Positions 1 through 8,323 of a DNA stretch of 64,000 bases are shown one piece after another. The translations under genes and the position numbers were made by a program. Below the pieces are notes generated by a model. The model had not been told where the DNA came from and searched no databases. It worked only from the letters and a program-made list of their open reading frames with translations. The stretch is from Shimia aestuarii. GTDB lineage: Bacteria; Pseudomonadota; Alphaproteobacteria; Rhodobacterales; Rhodobacteraceae. Position 1 is the stretch's first letter, and each line of letters begins with the position of its first letter. The stretch lies in assembly GCF_022814865.1 (NCBI RefSeq), contig NZ_JAKVRD010000007.1, positions 62,001 to 126,000 of the forward strand, given 5' to 3'.

Positions 1-285
1 GAACAAGAAGGCTGGACGCATGAACATGACGACCAGCACACAGACGAAACCCTTGCCCTCGTCGCTGCGCTCTACGCGGCGCCGTTCCCACTGCTTACAG
101 AGGAAGTCGAACAACACGATGACGGCCGGTCATACTTTGCCTTCATGGACCCTTGGCCAGCGAGCTGGGACAGTAGCTGGGATAGGAGAAGCGATCACAG
201 CCGCCGGCGCCAGCTTGTGATCGCAGGGGCGCTGATCGCGGCGGAAATTGATCGCCTGGACCGTGAGGGGGCGAGAAATGCCTGA
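1..285 (+). CDS. Phage-type hypothetical protein (5' truncated)
   Basis: An open frame runs from base 1 to a TGA at 283-285, giving 94 visible residues; the start lies outside the window. The C-terminal part contains DPWP, then a run rich in W, R and D, then AGALIAAEIDRLDRE. I recognise this pattern from small uncharacterised phage and prophage proteins encoded next to integrase modules; no function is known to me. Its last codons overlap the start of the next gene (ATG at 278), which indicates translational coupling in one operon. It belongs to the integrated element that ends at the tRNA-Leu gene. Confidence 0.6.
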   Translation, partial: EQEGWTHEHDDQHTDETLALVAALYAAPFPLLTEEVEQHDDGRSYFAFMDPWPASWDSSWDRRSDHSRRRQLVIAGALIAAEIDRLDREGARNA

Positions 286-949
286 CAAACCGATCCTCTT
301 TTCCGGCCCGATGGTGCGCGCGCTTCTCGATGGTCGCAAGACGCAGACGAGGCGGGTGGTGAAACCGCAACCGAAATGGACCAGTGATGCGTGGCATTGG
401 CAGTCGTCCCGCTATGACAACGGCTTGGGGGCTGACTACTTTCACACACCGCACGTCGCCGGGATCATGTCAGCATGGGTCAAGGCTATGCCCTACGCCA
501 TAGGAGACCGCCTCTGGGTGCGTGAGGCCCACTACCTCACCGACGATGGGGAAAGCGAATATGCCGTTTTTGCCGAAGATGAGGCAGGCGTGGCAGAGCA
601 CTTGCAGAACATGCAGACCACCATGACCAGCCACCCGCAGATTGACTGGTCAAAGCATATTCGCCTACGCCCCTCTATCCACATGCCCCGCTGGGCCTCG
701 CGCCTGACGCTGGTCGTCACCGATGTGCGCGTGCAGCGGGTGCAGGAGATCAACCGAGGCGACGCAATGGAGGAAGGGTGCCCATTCCCGAACATGGCGG
801 ATGGCCAAAATCCCCGCGATTGGTTTCGCGCCCTCTGGGACAGCCTGAACGCATGTCGCAACTTCGGATGGGACGCAAACCCGTGGGTCGCCGCCTACAC
901 CTTCGCCGTCCAAAAGTGCAACATCGACCAGATGGAGATCGCAGCATGA
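278..949 (+). CDS. Phage-type hypothetical protein (RRV-motif, ASCH-like)
   Basis: This 223-residue protein starts at the ATG at 278, preceded by a GAGGGGGCGA ribosome site; the longer upstream frame lacks such a site. Near its N-terminus it has ILFSGPMVRALLDGRKTQTRR and then GDRLWVRE. Both are typical of a conserved family of prophage proteins, some annotated as morphogenetic or ASCH/PUA-like, possibly RNA- or nucleotide-binding. The exact function is unknown. It overlaps the preceding gene by 8 bases and the following gene by ATGA, so the three small genes form one operon pointing at the convergent integrase. Confidence 0.6.
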   Translation: MPDKPILFSGPMVRALLDGRKTQTRRVVKPQPKWTSDAWHWQSSRYDNGLGADYFHTPHVAGIMSAWVKAMPYAIGDRLWVREAHYLTDDGESEYAVFAEDEAGVAEHLQNMQTTMTSHPQIDWSKHIRLRPSIHMPRWASRLTLVVTDVRVQRVQEINRGDAMEEGCPFPNMADGQNPRDWFRALWDSLNACRNFGWDANPWVAAYTFAVQKCNIDQMEIAA

Positions 950-1182
950 GCAAGACACTGATCGCCGTAGACGAAGATCGCCTTGATCGCATCGAGGCAC
1001 AACAAAAGGCCATTCTTGCAGCCCTTCAGGGCGCCCGAGTGCAGCCCGCTCCGGAGTGGGTCAGCATCACGGAGGCCAAAGCGATACTTGGCGTCTCCAA
1101 GAGCACGATCTACCGGAAGATCGAGGATGGTGAAATCGAAGTAAAGGGCCGTGGAAAGACCAGGAAGGTGCGGATCGGCTAG
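946..1182 (+). CDS. Excisionase/AlpA-like helix-turn-helix protein
   Basis: A 78-residue protein whose ATG at 946 overlaps the previous stop (ATGA). The N-terminal half, rich in D, E and R (DEDRLDRIEAQQKAILAAL), looks like a short coiled coil. The C-terminal half, SITEAKAILGVSKSTIYRKI followed by GEIEVKGRGKTRKVRI, is a winged helix-turn-helix of the MerR/excisionase (HTH_17) type. Lying directly beside and convergent with the integrase, it is most likely the recombination directionality factor or a small element regulator. Stop codons of the two genes are separated by almost nothing (1182 against 1179). Confidence 0.6.
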   Translation: MSKTLIAVDEDRLDRIEAQQKAILAALQGARVQPAPEWVSITEAKAILGVSKSTIYRKIEDGEIEVKGRGKTRKVRIG

Positions 1183-2141
1183 TCCAGCCGCCGCGCCAGA
1201 TCCTCCGCGCTCTCGTTGTAATAGACCTGCAGCATGGCGATGTTTCGATGCCCTACCGCCCGCGCAAGAGCCAGAACATCCAGCTTTCGAGAGAGCCTTG
1301 TAATCGCGGCATGACGAGAGTCGTGAAACGTCAGACCATCGACCCCTGCTTTTCCCTTCACCTTCCGAAATAGCGCATCGAGCTGCTGAGAGGTCAGATC
1401 AAAGATCGGATCCGCATCAGGCAGATCCCGCAATAGTCGCACCGCTTCAGATGACAGAGGAACCTCCCGCGCAATCCCGCTCTTGGTCTTCTCGAGCCGC
1501 GCAACGCGCCGCGCTAGGTCAACCCTGCCCCATTCCAACCCGACGATCTCGCCCGCCCGCATAGCTGTCTCACAGGCAAACAAGAACGCGTGAAACGCTC
1601 GCGCCGTTGCATTGGTGAGATCCTTTCCCGCGACATGACTCATTCGCTCGAGCTCGTCATCGGTCGGCAGCCGATCCCTCGGAGGTGGTGATGCCGGCTT
1701 CCTGACATCGGCCATAGGATTGACCTGCATCAGCCCCCACTCCTTACGGGCCTGAGTGAGAACGGCCGCGATCAGCACCATTTCACGCCGCACGGTCCCT
1801 GAGGAGACCTCCTGAAGCCGTCGATCGCGCCAAGCGGCGAAGTCCTTTGGCGCCAGGTCGCCGAGCCGGATCCGTGCGATCGGATCGCGCTGGAGCTTCT
1901 CGAGGCGGATCACTTCCCACCTGTGCCCGCGCTTGCCTGGAGACGCTTCCCGCGCGTATCGGTCCATCAGCTCGCCAAAGGTGAGTGCGGCCGCATATTT
2001 ATCCCCGTTCAGGATCTTATACTCTTCCCGCGCAGCCCAATCCTTTGCTTCTTGCTTGCTGGCAAATACCTTCGATCTGCGAATCCCCTTTCGCTCGATC
2101 AGCGCGCGCCATCCTTTGTTGTGTCTGATAATCGACGCCAT
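1179..2141 (-). CDS. int: Tyrosine recombinase / phage-type integrase
   Basis: A 320-residue site-specific recombinase. The N-terminal part has an arm-binding-like region (SIIRHNKGWRALIERKG) and a core-binding SAM-like domain. The catalytic domain shows the expected residues: Arg in AMRAGE (about 195), Lys in EKTKSG, His and Arg in FHDSRH (273 and 276), His in VGHRN (298) and Tyr in VYYN (307/308), so it looks active. The start was set at MASII because AGGTGAGGG lies just upstream (2144-2152); a frame to 2216 exists but has no such site. The gene points away from tRNA-Leu, whose 3' end is the likely attachment site. Confidence 0.9.
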   Translation of the reverse strand: MASIIRHNKGWRALIERKGIRRSKVFASKQEAKDWAAREEYKILNGDKYAAALTFGELMDRYAREASPGKRGHRWEVIRLEKLQRDPIARIRLGDLAPKDFAAWRDRRLQEVSSGTVRREMVLIAAVLTQARKEWGLMQVNPMADVRKPASPPPRDRLPTDDELERMSHVAGKDLTNATARAFHAFLFACETAMRAGEIVGLEWGRVDLARRVARLEKTKSGIAREVPLSSEAVRLLRDLPDADPIFDLTSQQLDALFRKVKGKAGVDGLTFHDSRHAAITRLSRKLDVLALARAVGHRNIAMLQVYYNESAEDLARRLD

Positions 2142-2176
2142 ATCCCTCACCTGTGCGTGATCCGTGAGGGATATGG
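2138..2176. promoter_or_regulatory. 13-bp perfect inverted repeat over integrase start
   Basis: CCATATCCCTCAC at 2138-2150 is repeated in inverted orientation as GTGAGGGATATGG at 2164-2176 with a 13-base spacer. The left arm contains the integrase start codon and its ribosome binding site. It could be an operator or an mRNA hairpin that hides the start; which one cannot be told from sequence. Confidence 0.6.
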
Positions 2177-2281
2177 TGCGTGAATTTGGGAGCGGTTTGC
2201 AATCAACCATTCCCAAAAGCGTATATTTTTCTCAAGTGTGGGAAAATTTGGGAGGCAGTTAGTCCCGCCTATTCTCAGTGG

Positions 2282-2330
2282 TGGTGCCCAAGGTGGGACT
2301 CGAACCCACACGATGTTGCCATCGGGGGAT
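2282..2330. other. Probable attachment site (att) of the integrated element
   Basis: The 3' half of tRNA-Leu is the likely core of the attachment site because a tyrosine integrase gene starts 141 bases from it and element-type genes lie on that side only. The second copy of the repeat would be at the far left end of the element, outside this window, so the exact core cannot be defined here. Confidence 0.4.
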
Positions 2331-2367
2331 TTTGAATCCCCTGCGTCTACCATTCCGCCACTTGGGC
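2282..2367 (-). tRNA. tRNA-Leu (anticodon CAA)
   Basis: The minus strand folds as a class II tRNA: acceptor stem GCCCAAG pairing with CUUGGGC, anticodon stem GGGGA/UCCCC with loop UUCAAAA (anticodon CAA), a long variable arm, and TPsiC loop GUUCGAGUC. The discriminator A and an encoded CCA are at 2282-2285. The integrase gene lies beyond its 3' end, the usual arrangement of tRNA-targeted elements. Confidence 0.95.
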
Positions 2368-2428
2368 CTTGTCCCTGATCTAGCCGGGAGCGCGCGGAGG
2401 GTCCAGCCCCAAAAAGCGCCGGACCCTA

Positions 2429-3781
2429 TCAAAACATAATCTGTACGAGCCAGAGCGTGATTGGCGGAAACGCGACGAGCAAAAGCACCCGCACAAGGTC
2501 AGAGGCGATGAACGGTGCGACGCCGGCATAGGTCCGCGTGATCGGGATATCGGGCGCCACGCCGTTGATGATAAAAAGATTCATCCCCACGGGCGGCGTG
2601 ATGAGCCCGACCTCCACCACGATCAGCGCCAGCACCCCGAACCAGATCGCGGTTTCCTCAGGCGTCAGCCCGAAATCAAGCACCTCAATCACCGGCAGGA
2701 AGATCGGCACCGACAAGAGGATCATCGACAGCGAATCCATGACACAGCCAAAGACGAGATAGGCCAGAAGCATCACCGCAAGCACAATGAGCGGCGACAG
2801 ATCGGCAAGCTGCACCCAATCGGCCAGCAATGCGGGCGCGCGCGTCAGGGCAAGAAAACCTTTGAAAAGCTCCGCCCCAAGCAGGATCAGAAAGATCATC
2901 GCCGTGGCCTTGGCCGTCTCGAGGATCGACTCCCAAAGACCCGCCCAAGACAGGCGACGCCCGATCACCCCATAAAGCGTTGTCGCCACCGCCCCAAAGG
3001 CCGCGGCCTCATTCGGGGTAAAGAGGGCCTGTGCGCCGGGTTTGACCCAGTTCCAATCGCCGACGATCCCGCCCATGGTCAGGCCAAAGATCGCCAGAAC
3101 CGGCCATGTGGCGGCCAGCGTCTTGAGCCGCGCCTTCATCGGAACGGAGGGCGCGGTATCCGCCGATCCGGGCCGCAACCTGACATAGAGTGCCACCGTA
3201 ATCATATAGCCAAGCGCCGCGAGAAGACCTGGAATGAGCGCCGCCATGAACATCTTGACGATGTTCTGCTCGGCCATGATCGCATAGATGACAAGGATGA
3301 CACTCGGCGGGATCAGGATACCAAGCGTGCCGCCCGCCGCGAGAACCCCGCTAGAAAGCGCATCGGAATAGCCGCGCTTGCGCATTTCCGGCAGCGCCAC
3401 CTGCCCCATCGTCGAGGCCGTGGCCAAAGACGAGCCACAGATCGCGCCGAACCCCGCGCAGGCCCCGACCGAGGCCATCGCCACACCGCCACGCAGATGG
3501 CCAAGCCAATCGCTCGCCGCACGAAACAGGGCCGAGGACATGCCTGTCCGCGTCGCCACCTGCCCCATGAGGAGGAAGAGCGGCACGATGGAGAGGCCTT
3601 GGTTGGAGAAAGTTTCGTAGCTCATGGTCTTGAGCTGGGCCATCGGCGCATTGGCCGTACCCATAATAAACCACGTACCAAAGAACCCGGTCATCGCCAT
3701 GGCAATGGCAATCGGCACCCTGAGGAAAATGCCAAGAAGCATGAGGCCAAAGGCCGAAAGAGCCAACTCAATCCCGGTCAT
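2429..3781 (-). CDS. dctM: TRAP transporter large permease (DctM family)
   Basis: A 450-residue, very hydrophobic protein of the DctM subunit family, which forms the ion-coupled channel of tripartite ATP-independent periplasmic transporters in the inner membrane. Family signatures include VPLFLLMGQVATRTGMS, GGVAMASVGACAGFGAICGS and GTLGILIPPSVILVIYA. The start at 3781 overlaps the dctQ stop by ATGA. It is the last gene of the operon monooxygenase-dctQ-dctM. No DctP-type binding protein is encoded in the window next to it, so the substrate and the cognate receptor are unknown. An imperfectly looped inverted repeat (2398-2404 with 2421-2427) follows the stop. Confidence 0.92.
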   Translation of the reverse strand: MTGIELALSAFGLMLLGIFLRVPIAIAMAMTGFFGTWFIMGTANAPMAQLKTMSYETFSNQGLSIVPLFLLMGQVATRTGMSSALFRAASDWLGHLRGGVAMASVGACAGFGAICGSSLATASTMGQVALPEMRKRGYSDALSSGVLAAGGTLGILIPPSVILVIYAIMAEQNIVKMFMAALIPGLLAALGYMITVALYVRLRPGSADTAPSVPMKARLKTLAATWPVLAIFGLTMGGIVGDWNWVKPGAQALFTPNEAAAFGAVATTLYGVIGRRLSWAGLWESILETAKATAMIFLILLGAELFKGFLALTRAPALLADWVQLADLSPLIVLAVMLLAYLVFGCVMDSLSMILLSVPIFLPVIEVLDFGLTPEETAIWFGVLALIVVEVGLITPPVGMNLFIINGVAPDIPITRTYAGVAPFIASDLVRVLLLVAFPPITLWLVQIMF

Positions 3782-4362
3782 ACCGCATCCTCTCGGCCCG
3801 TGGCGCACCAGTTGAGGCTCCGCCAGACCGTATAAAGCGAGACCAGCGCGAAGAGCGTCGCCCCCAGAAGCGCAAAGCCATAAGGAATCCAGACCGGGAT
3901 TTCCAATTCATAGGTGGTTTCAGGGTAGAACGGCTTATAGCCCATGGAAAGCGCCTCGCGCAGCGCATCGCTGCCATAGGGGAATTTCTCGGCAAAACCG
4001 AACCAGAGCTGGCGCAGGATCACCAGTGCCGCGAGCGTGATCAGAACATCCCCAAGCAGCCCCATCAACGCCCGCGCCCGCGCCGGGAAATGATCAGTGA
4101 GGATGTCGACCGTGACGTGGCCGCGTTTAAGTTGGCAATAGGGAAGAAAGGAAAACACCGCCAGCGCACAGCCATTGGCGACAAGTTCGTAGTCCCCCGG
4201 CACCGGCTGAAGACCATAGCCAACCCCGGCCCGCCCGATGATCGACACCACGGTCATGGCCGAGATCGCAAGCAGGACCAAGCCGCCGCCATAGGCCATG
4301 ACCCTTGCAAGCATATCAATGACGCGGCCCATGCGTTTCTCAAGACGGGGGGCGAAATACAT
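3778..4362 (-). CDS. dctQ: TRAP transporter small permease (DctQ family)
   Basis: A 194-residue protein with four hydrophobic segments (roughly residues 20-45, 65-80, 100-120 and 155-180), matching the DctQ small membrane subunit of TRAP transporters. QLKRGHVTVDIL is the conserved loop motif of the family. The start lies one base after the monooxygenase stop and its own stop overlaps the dctM start, so the three genes are co-translated. It partners DctM in the inner membrane. Confidence 0.88.
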   Translation of the reverse strand: MYFAPRLEKRMGRVIDMLARVMAYGGGLVLLAISAMTVVSIIGRAGVGYGLQPVPGDYELVANGCALAVFSFLPYCQLKRGHVTVDILTDHFPARARALMGLLGDVLITLAALVILRQLWFGFAEKFPYGSDALREALSMGYKPFYPETTYELEIPVWIPYGFALLGATLFALVSLYTVWRSLNWCATGREDAV

Positions 4363-4363
4363 A

Positions 4364-5617
4364 TCAGGGCTCCAGAAGCGGACCGCGCGCGTTCAGCGCG
4401 GCAATATCCATGCCTGCGATCTTCTTGTATCCGGATGCAAGCTCTTGCCGTTCGGAAAGCGGCATCACGGTTTCAATATCGTCAAACCCGTCCGGCGCGC
4501 GCGCCTCCACGATGTCGAGAACCTTGTCCGGACCGTCGCCGCGATTGCGCAGGACGAGCGCATTGACCGTCTCGCGGCGCGCCTCCTCATAGGATTTGAG
4601 CGCCGCTTGCGTGGCCCCATGCGCCTTGATCTCGCGGGCCAGGATGCGCGCATCGATGATCCCCTGGCTCGCCCCATTCGAGCCGATCGGATACATCGCA
4701 TGCGCCGCATCCCCGAGAAGCGTCAGCGGTCCAAAGCTCCATTGCGGCAGCGGGTTGCGATCCACCATCGGGAATTCATAGATCGCCTCGGCATCGCGGA
4801 TGATTTGCGGCACGTCGAGCCAGTCAAAGGTCCAATCCTCGAACGCCGGCAGAAAATCCTCGAGCTTACCGGGGCGATTCCAGTCCTGTTTGCGCCAATC
4901 GTAATCCTCGGGCATGGTCAGATCCGCGATCCAGTTCAACAGGCTGCCGCCGTCTTCTGTATCGCCGATTGGATAGATGACGAACTTGCACCGTTTCACG
5001 CCCGCCATCGCCATCGACCGTCCCGTCAGGAACCGCGGCCCCTTGGTCACGCCGCGCCACATCATCGTGCCGCCCCAATGGGCCGGACCCTCGTCCGGAT
5101 ATTGCCCGGCGCGTAGGACCGAGTTAATCCCATCTGCCGCGATAAGAAGGCTCCCCTCCTCTGCGCCAAGCGCCGTCCCGGTCTTGCGATCTTCGAGACT
5201 GACCAACACGCCGGTCTCCGTTTCCTGCCATCCCGTGACCGCATGGCCCATCTTCACCACGTCGGCCCCGCAGCGTTCGATCAACGTCTCCAGAAGGAGC
5301 ATCTGCAAACCGCCGCGATGGATCGAGAACTGTGGCCAATGATAGCCCGCATCCATACCGCGCGGCTCGGACCAGATCAGTTTGCCCTGACGCGAGAAAT
5401 AAGCGACCTCTTCGGTGCGCAGCCCCACCTTATCGAGCCCATCCTCAAGCCCCATCTCGATCAATTCGCGCGTCGCATGCGGTTGCAGGTTGATACCGAC
5501 GCCAAGCGGCTTGATCTCGCGCACCGCCTCGTAAATCCGGAACGGCACACCGATCTGGTGCAAGGAAAGGCCAAGGCTCAGACCGGCAATCCCGGCGCCT
5601 GCAATCAATACGGTCAT
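4364..5617 (-). CDS. FAD-dependent monooxygenase (PhzS / aromatic hydroxylase type)
   Basis: A 417-residue class A flavoprotein monooxygenase. The N-terminus MTVLIAGAGIAGLSLGLSL is the FAD-binding Rossmann fingerprint, and GDAAHAMYPIGSNGASQGI is the second FAD motif in the form found in PhzS and salicylate-hydroxylase relatives. Such enzymes hydroxylate aromatic or heteroaromatic acids using NAD(P)H and O2. The ATG at 5617 was preferred to a GTG nine codons upstream because the fingerprint begins there. It is the first gene of an operon with a TRAP permease, so it probably acts on the imported compound; the substrate is unknown. Confidence 0.82.
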   Translation of the reverse strand: MTVLIAGAGIAGLSLGLSLHQIGVPFRIYEAVREIKPLGVGINLQPHATRELIEMGLEDGLDKVGLRTEEVAYFSRQGKLIWSEPRGMDAGYHWPQFSIHRGGLQMLLLETLIERCGADVVKMGHAVTGWQETETGVLVSLEDRKTGTALGAEEGSLLIAADGINSVLRAGQYPDEGPAHWGGTMMWRGVTKGPRFLTGRSMAMAGVKRCKFVIYPIGDTEDGGSLLNWIADLTMPEDYDWRKQDWNRPGKLEDFLPAFEDWTFDWLDVPQIIRDAEAIYEFPMVDRNPLPQWSFGPLTLLGDAAHAMYPIGSNGASQGIIDARILAREIKAHGATQAALKSYEEARRETVNALVLRNRGDGPDKVLDIVEARAPDGFDDIETVMPLSERQELASGYKKIAGMDIAALNARGPLLEP

Positions 5618-5801
5618 CTGTCTCTTGGTCTCCGGCCATCCCACGAATGCTTGGACAGTGGATTCCTTTACCCATCGCCAGAGGTCAACCCCTTATCCTG
5701 TCGCGGTTGTGATGTGACTTCGCCGAAAACAAAGATTCGGGGCTTGAATTTCGCGGCCAATTGCGGCCCAAGAGAGGAAACCAACCGGGATCCGCGCCGA
5801 T

Positions 5802-6380
5802 ATGCTCAATTCGCTTTATCAATGGACGCTTCGCCTTGCCGATCATCCCCGCGCGCTCTGGGCGCTGGCCCTGATCAGTTTCGTCGAAAGCTCCTTCTTC
5901 CCGATCCCGCCCGATGTCCTGATGATCCCGATGATCCTGGCACGACCCTCGCGCGCGTGGCTGATCGCGACCGTTGCGCTCGTCGCCTCGGTGCTTGGCG
6001 GTTTGCTGGGCTATGCAATCGGAGCCTTTGCCTTTGAACAGATCGGCCAACCGATCCTGACCAGCCTCGGCAAAGCCGACGCCGTGGCCGAGTTCAACAC
6101 CCGGTTCAACGATTTCGGCTTCTGGGCCGTGCTCGCTGCCGGGGTGACGCCCTTCCCGTTCAAGGTCATCACCATCATGTCGGGGTGGACGGGCATGCCG
6201 CTCGCGACCTTCGTTGTGACCTCGATCCTCGCCCGCGGCCTGCGCTTCTTCATCGTCGCCGCGCTCTTGTGGAAATATGGCGCACCGATCCGAGACTTCA
6301 TCGAGAAGCGCCTCGGCCTGATGGCAACGCTCTTTGTCCTGCTGCTTTTTGGCGGCTTCTTCGTCACGAGGTATCTATGA
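5802..6380 (+). CDS. DedA/YqaA-family membrane protein
   Basis: A 192-residue integral membrane protein of the VTT (SNARE-associated/DedA) superfamily, closest in look to YqaA. It shows the acidic-proline signature SFVESSFFPIPPDVLMIPM near residue 26-45 and the Gly-rich GGLLGYAIGAFAFE segment. DedA proteins are implicated in membrane lipid homeostasis and proton-motive-force maintenance. Its stop overlaps the dsbB start (ATGA), so the two are expressed together. It is divergent from the monooxygenase operon with 184 bases between. Confidence 0.8.
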   Translation: MLNSLYQWTLRLADHPRALWALALISFVESSFFPIPPDVLMIPMILARPSRAWLIATVALVASVLGGLLGYAIGAFAFEQIGQPILTSLGKADAVAEFNTRFNDFGFWAVLAAGVTPFPFKVITIMSGWTGMPLATFVVTSILARGLRFFIVAALLWKYGAPIRDFIEKRLGLMATLFVLLLFGGFFVTRYL

Positions 6381-6847
6381 CCCGTTCGTTTCTGACCCTG
6401 CTCCTGACCGCATTCTCCGTGCTCTCGATCCTCGGGGCTTGGGGGTTTCAGTTCATCGGCGGGCTTGATCCTTGCGCCATGTGCTTCTGGCAACGCTATC
6501 CGCACTGGGCCGCCGCCGGCTTCGGGCTCCTGATGCTTGCGATGCACAAACGCCTTTTCGCACTGCTTGCCGCCCTTTCCACCTTCACCACCGCCGCCAT
6601 CGGCGCCTACCATTCCGGCGTCGAGCGCAAATGGTGGGATGGCCCGGCGAGCTGTACCGGGCGTGGGCTCACGAATGACGGCTCGGGCAATCTCCTCGAT
6701 TTCGCCAATGCCAAACCGCCCGCGCTTTGCGATGAAATCCCGTGGGAAATGTTCGGCGTCACCATGGCGAATCTGAACGCCATCGGCTCTTTCGTCGTGG
6801 CGCTTCTATGGATCTACGTCGCCTTCATGCCCAAAGACGCCCGCTAG
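6377..6847 (+). CDS. dsbB: Disulfide bond formation protein B
   Basis: A 156-residue inner-membrane protein of the DsbB family, which reoxidises periplasmic DsbA and passes electrons to quinone. The first redox pair is CAMC (Cys33 and Cys36); the second pair is Cys93 and Cys118 in the second periplasmic loop. Hydrophobic segments flank both loops. The start was placed at the ATG overlapping the preceding stop. The pairing with a DedA-family gene is seen directly; any functional link is inference. Confidence 0.85.
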   Translation: MTRSFLTLLLTAFSVLSILGAWGFQFIGGLDPCAMCFWQRYPHWAAAGFGLLMLAMHKRLFALLAALSTFTTAAIGAYHSGVERKWWDGPASCTGRGLTNDGSGNLLDFANAKPPALCDEIPWEMFGVTMANLNAIGSFVVALLWIYVAFMPKDAR

Positions 6848-6852
6848 ATTCT

Positions 6853-7278
6853 TCACCCCGCCTTGCGCGTCGACAAGAGGAGGCTCGTCTCGCTCGTCGC
6901 GACGCCTTCGAACTTGCGGATGCGCGCCAGAACCGCATCCAGCGCCTCGAGCGTGTCCGTGCCAATCTCCACGATCAGATCCCAACGCCCATTGGTCGAA
7001 TGAATAGCGCGTACCTCCGGCAGACCGCCAAGCTGGCGGGTGATCCGCTCTGCGCCGCGCCCCTCGATCCCGATCATCATCAGGCCCCGCACCGAGTCAC
7101 GATGCGCATCCTGACGCAGCACAACCGTAAACCCCACAATGTCGCCCCGCGCCCGAAGCCGCTCGATCCGTCCCCGTACCGTGGTGCGTGACACCCCGAG
7201 CAAGAGCGCAAGATCCGAAAGAGAGGCCCGTGCATCATGCCGTAGAGCCGAAACAAGCTTGCGATCCAGATCATCCAT
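6853..7278 (-). CDS. Lrp/AsnC-family transcriptional regulator
   Basis: A 141-residue regulator with an N-terminal helix-turn-helix (LSDLALLLGVSRTTVRGRIERL) and a C-terminal RAM/AsnC ligand-binding domain (GGLPEVRAIHSTNGRWDLIVEI). The ATG at 7278 begins MDDLDRKLVSALRHDARAS, the standard start of the family. It is divergent from the arginase and ornithine cyclodeaminase genes, so it most likely controls them in response to arginine or ornithine. Its own stop lies 5 bases after the dsbB stop, convergently. Confidence 0.9.
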   Translation of the reverse strand: MDDLDRKLVSALRHDARASLSDLALLLGVSRTTVRGRIERLRARGDIVGFTVVLRQDAHRDSVRGLMMIGIEGRGAERITRQLGGLPEVRAIHSTNGRWDLIVEIGTDTLEALDAVLARIRKFEGVATSETSLLLSTRKAG

Positions 7279-7319
7279 TTTGGCGCAACCCACCTCCGTT
7301 ATGTCAGGTTGAGGCCCAG

Positions 7320-7329
7320 TTTGCGCAAA
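7320..7329. promoter_or_regulatory. Palindrome in the regulator/arginase intergenic region
   Basis: TTTGCGCAAA is a perfect 10-bp palindrome in the 118-base divergent region between the Lrp-type gene and arginase. AsnC-family proteins bind short AT-flanked palindromes, so this is the candidate operator. Confidence 0.4.
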
Positions 7330-7396
7330 ATGTCGGCTGTTATTCAACCCATTTCGCACGCATCTTCGCGTCAGACCCGGAAAATGGAAACGCGAC

Positions 7397-8323
7397 ATGA
7401 CCACCAAACCCATTCATCTGATCGGGGTGCCTATGGATTGCGGCAAGCGGCGACGCGGCTGTCTCATGGGGCCCGACGCCTATCGCACCGCAGGCCTCTC
7501 CGAGAGCCTCATCGACCTAGGCCATACCGTCACCGACACAGGCAATGTTCAGCCCGGCGCTTTTGCTCCCGAGGCCAAAGACACCCATCTGCACGCGCTC
7601 AATGAGACCGTCGCCTGGACCCGCGCGCTACAGAAAAGCGCCGAGGCGGCGATGGCCGACGGTTTGCCGATTTTCATGGGCGGCGACCATGCGCTCTCCG
7701 CTGGCACGGTGAGCGGAGTCGCGGCTCATGCGGCGCGCGAAGGCCGTCCGCAATTCGTGCTCTGGCTGGATGCCCATACCGATTTTCACACCCCCGGCAG
7801 CACGGATTCCGGCAATCTCCACGGCACCCCGGTCGCCTATATCAGTGGTCAGAAAGGTTTCGACGCCTTCCCGCCCCTGCCCGCTGCCGTGCCAGAAGAG
7901 AACATCTGCCTCCTCGGGCTGCGCTCGGTCGACCGCGCCGAACGTGCCGCGATCGAAAAGACGGGAATCCACGCCCATGACATGCGCGAGATTGATGAGC
8001 ACGGCATCGCCCGTCCCCTCGCCGCCTTCCTCGACCGCGTCGCAGCAGCCAAGGGTATGCTGCATGTGAGCCTCGATGTGGACTTTCTCGACCCCGATGT
8101 GGCCCCTGCCGTCGGCACGACCGTTCCCGGCGGCGCTACGGTGCGCGAGGCGCATCTGGTGATGGAAATGCTCTATGACAGCGGGTTGATGACCTCTCTC
8201 GACCTCGTGGAATTGAACCCTTTCCTCGATACCCGCGGCCGCACCGCCAAACTCATGGTGGACCTCGCCGCGTCGGCCCTTGGCCGCAACATCTTTGACC
8301 GCGTGACCCGGAGCTACTCATGA
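7397..8323 (+). CDS. rocF: Arginase
   Basis: A 308-residue ureohydrolase that converts L-arginine to ornithine and urea using a binuclear Mn centre. All three metal motifs are present: GGDH (His98), DAHTDFH (Asp125, His127, Asp129) and SLDVDFLDP (Asp227 and Asp229). Length is normal for the family. The stop overlaps the ornithine cyclodeaminase start (ATGA), giving a two-gene arginine-to-proline pathway. A divergent Lrp-type regulator lies upstream. Confidence 0.93.
   Translation: MTTKPIHLIGVPMDCGKRRRGCLMGPDAYRTAGLSESLIDLGHTVTDTGNVQPGAFAPEAKDTHLHALNETVAWTRALQKSAEAAMADGLPIFMGGDHALSAGTVSGVAAHAAREGRPQFVLWLDAHTDFHTPGSTDSGNLHGTPVAYISGQKGFDAFPPLPAAVPEENICLLGLRSVDRAERAAIEKTGIHAHDMREIDEHGIARPLAAFLDRVAAAKGMLHVSLDVDFLDPDVAPAVGTTVPGGATVREAHLVMEMLYDSGLMTSLDLVELNPFLDTRGRTAKLMVDLAASALGRNIFDRVTRSYS

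Noticed and set aside
2398-2427. Rho-independent terminator of dctM
   Set aside because: AGGGTCC/GGACCCT pair but the T-run lies within the 16-base loop, not after the stem, so it is not a standard terminator.
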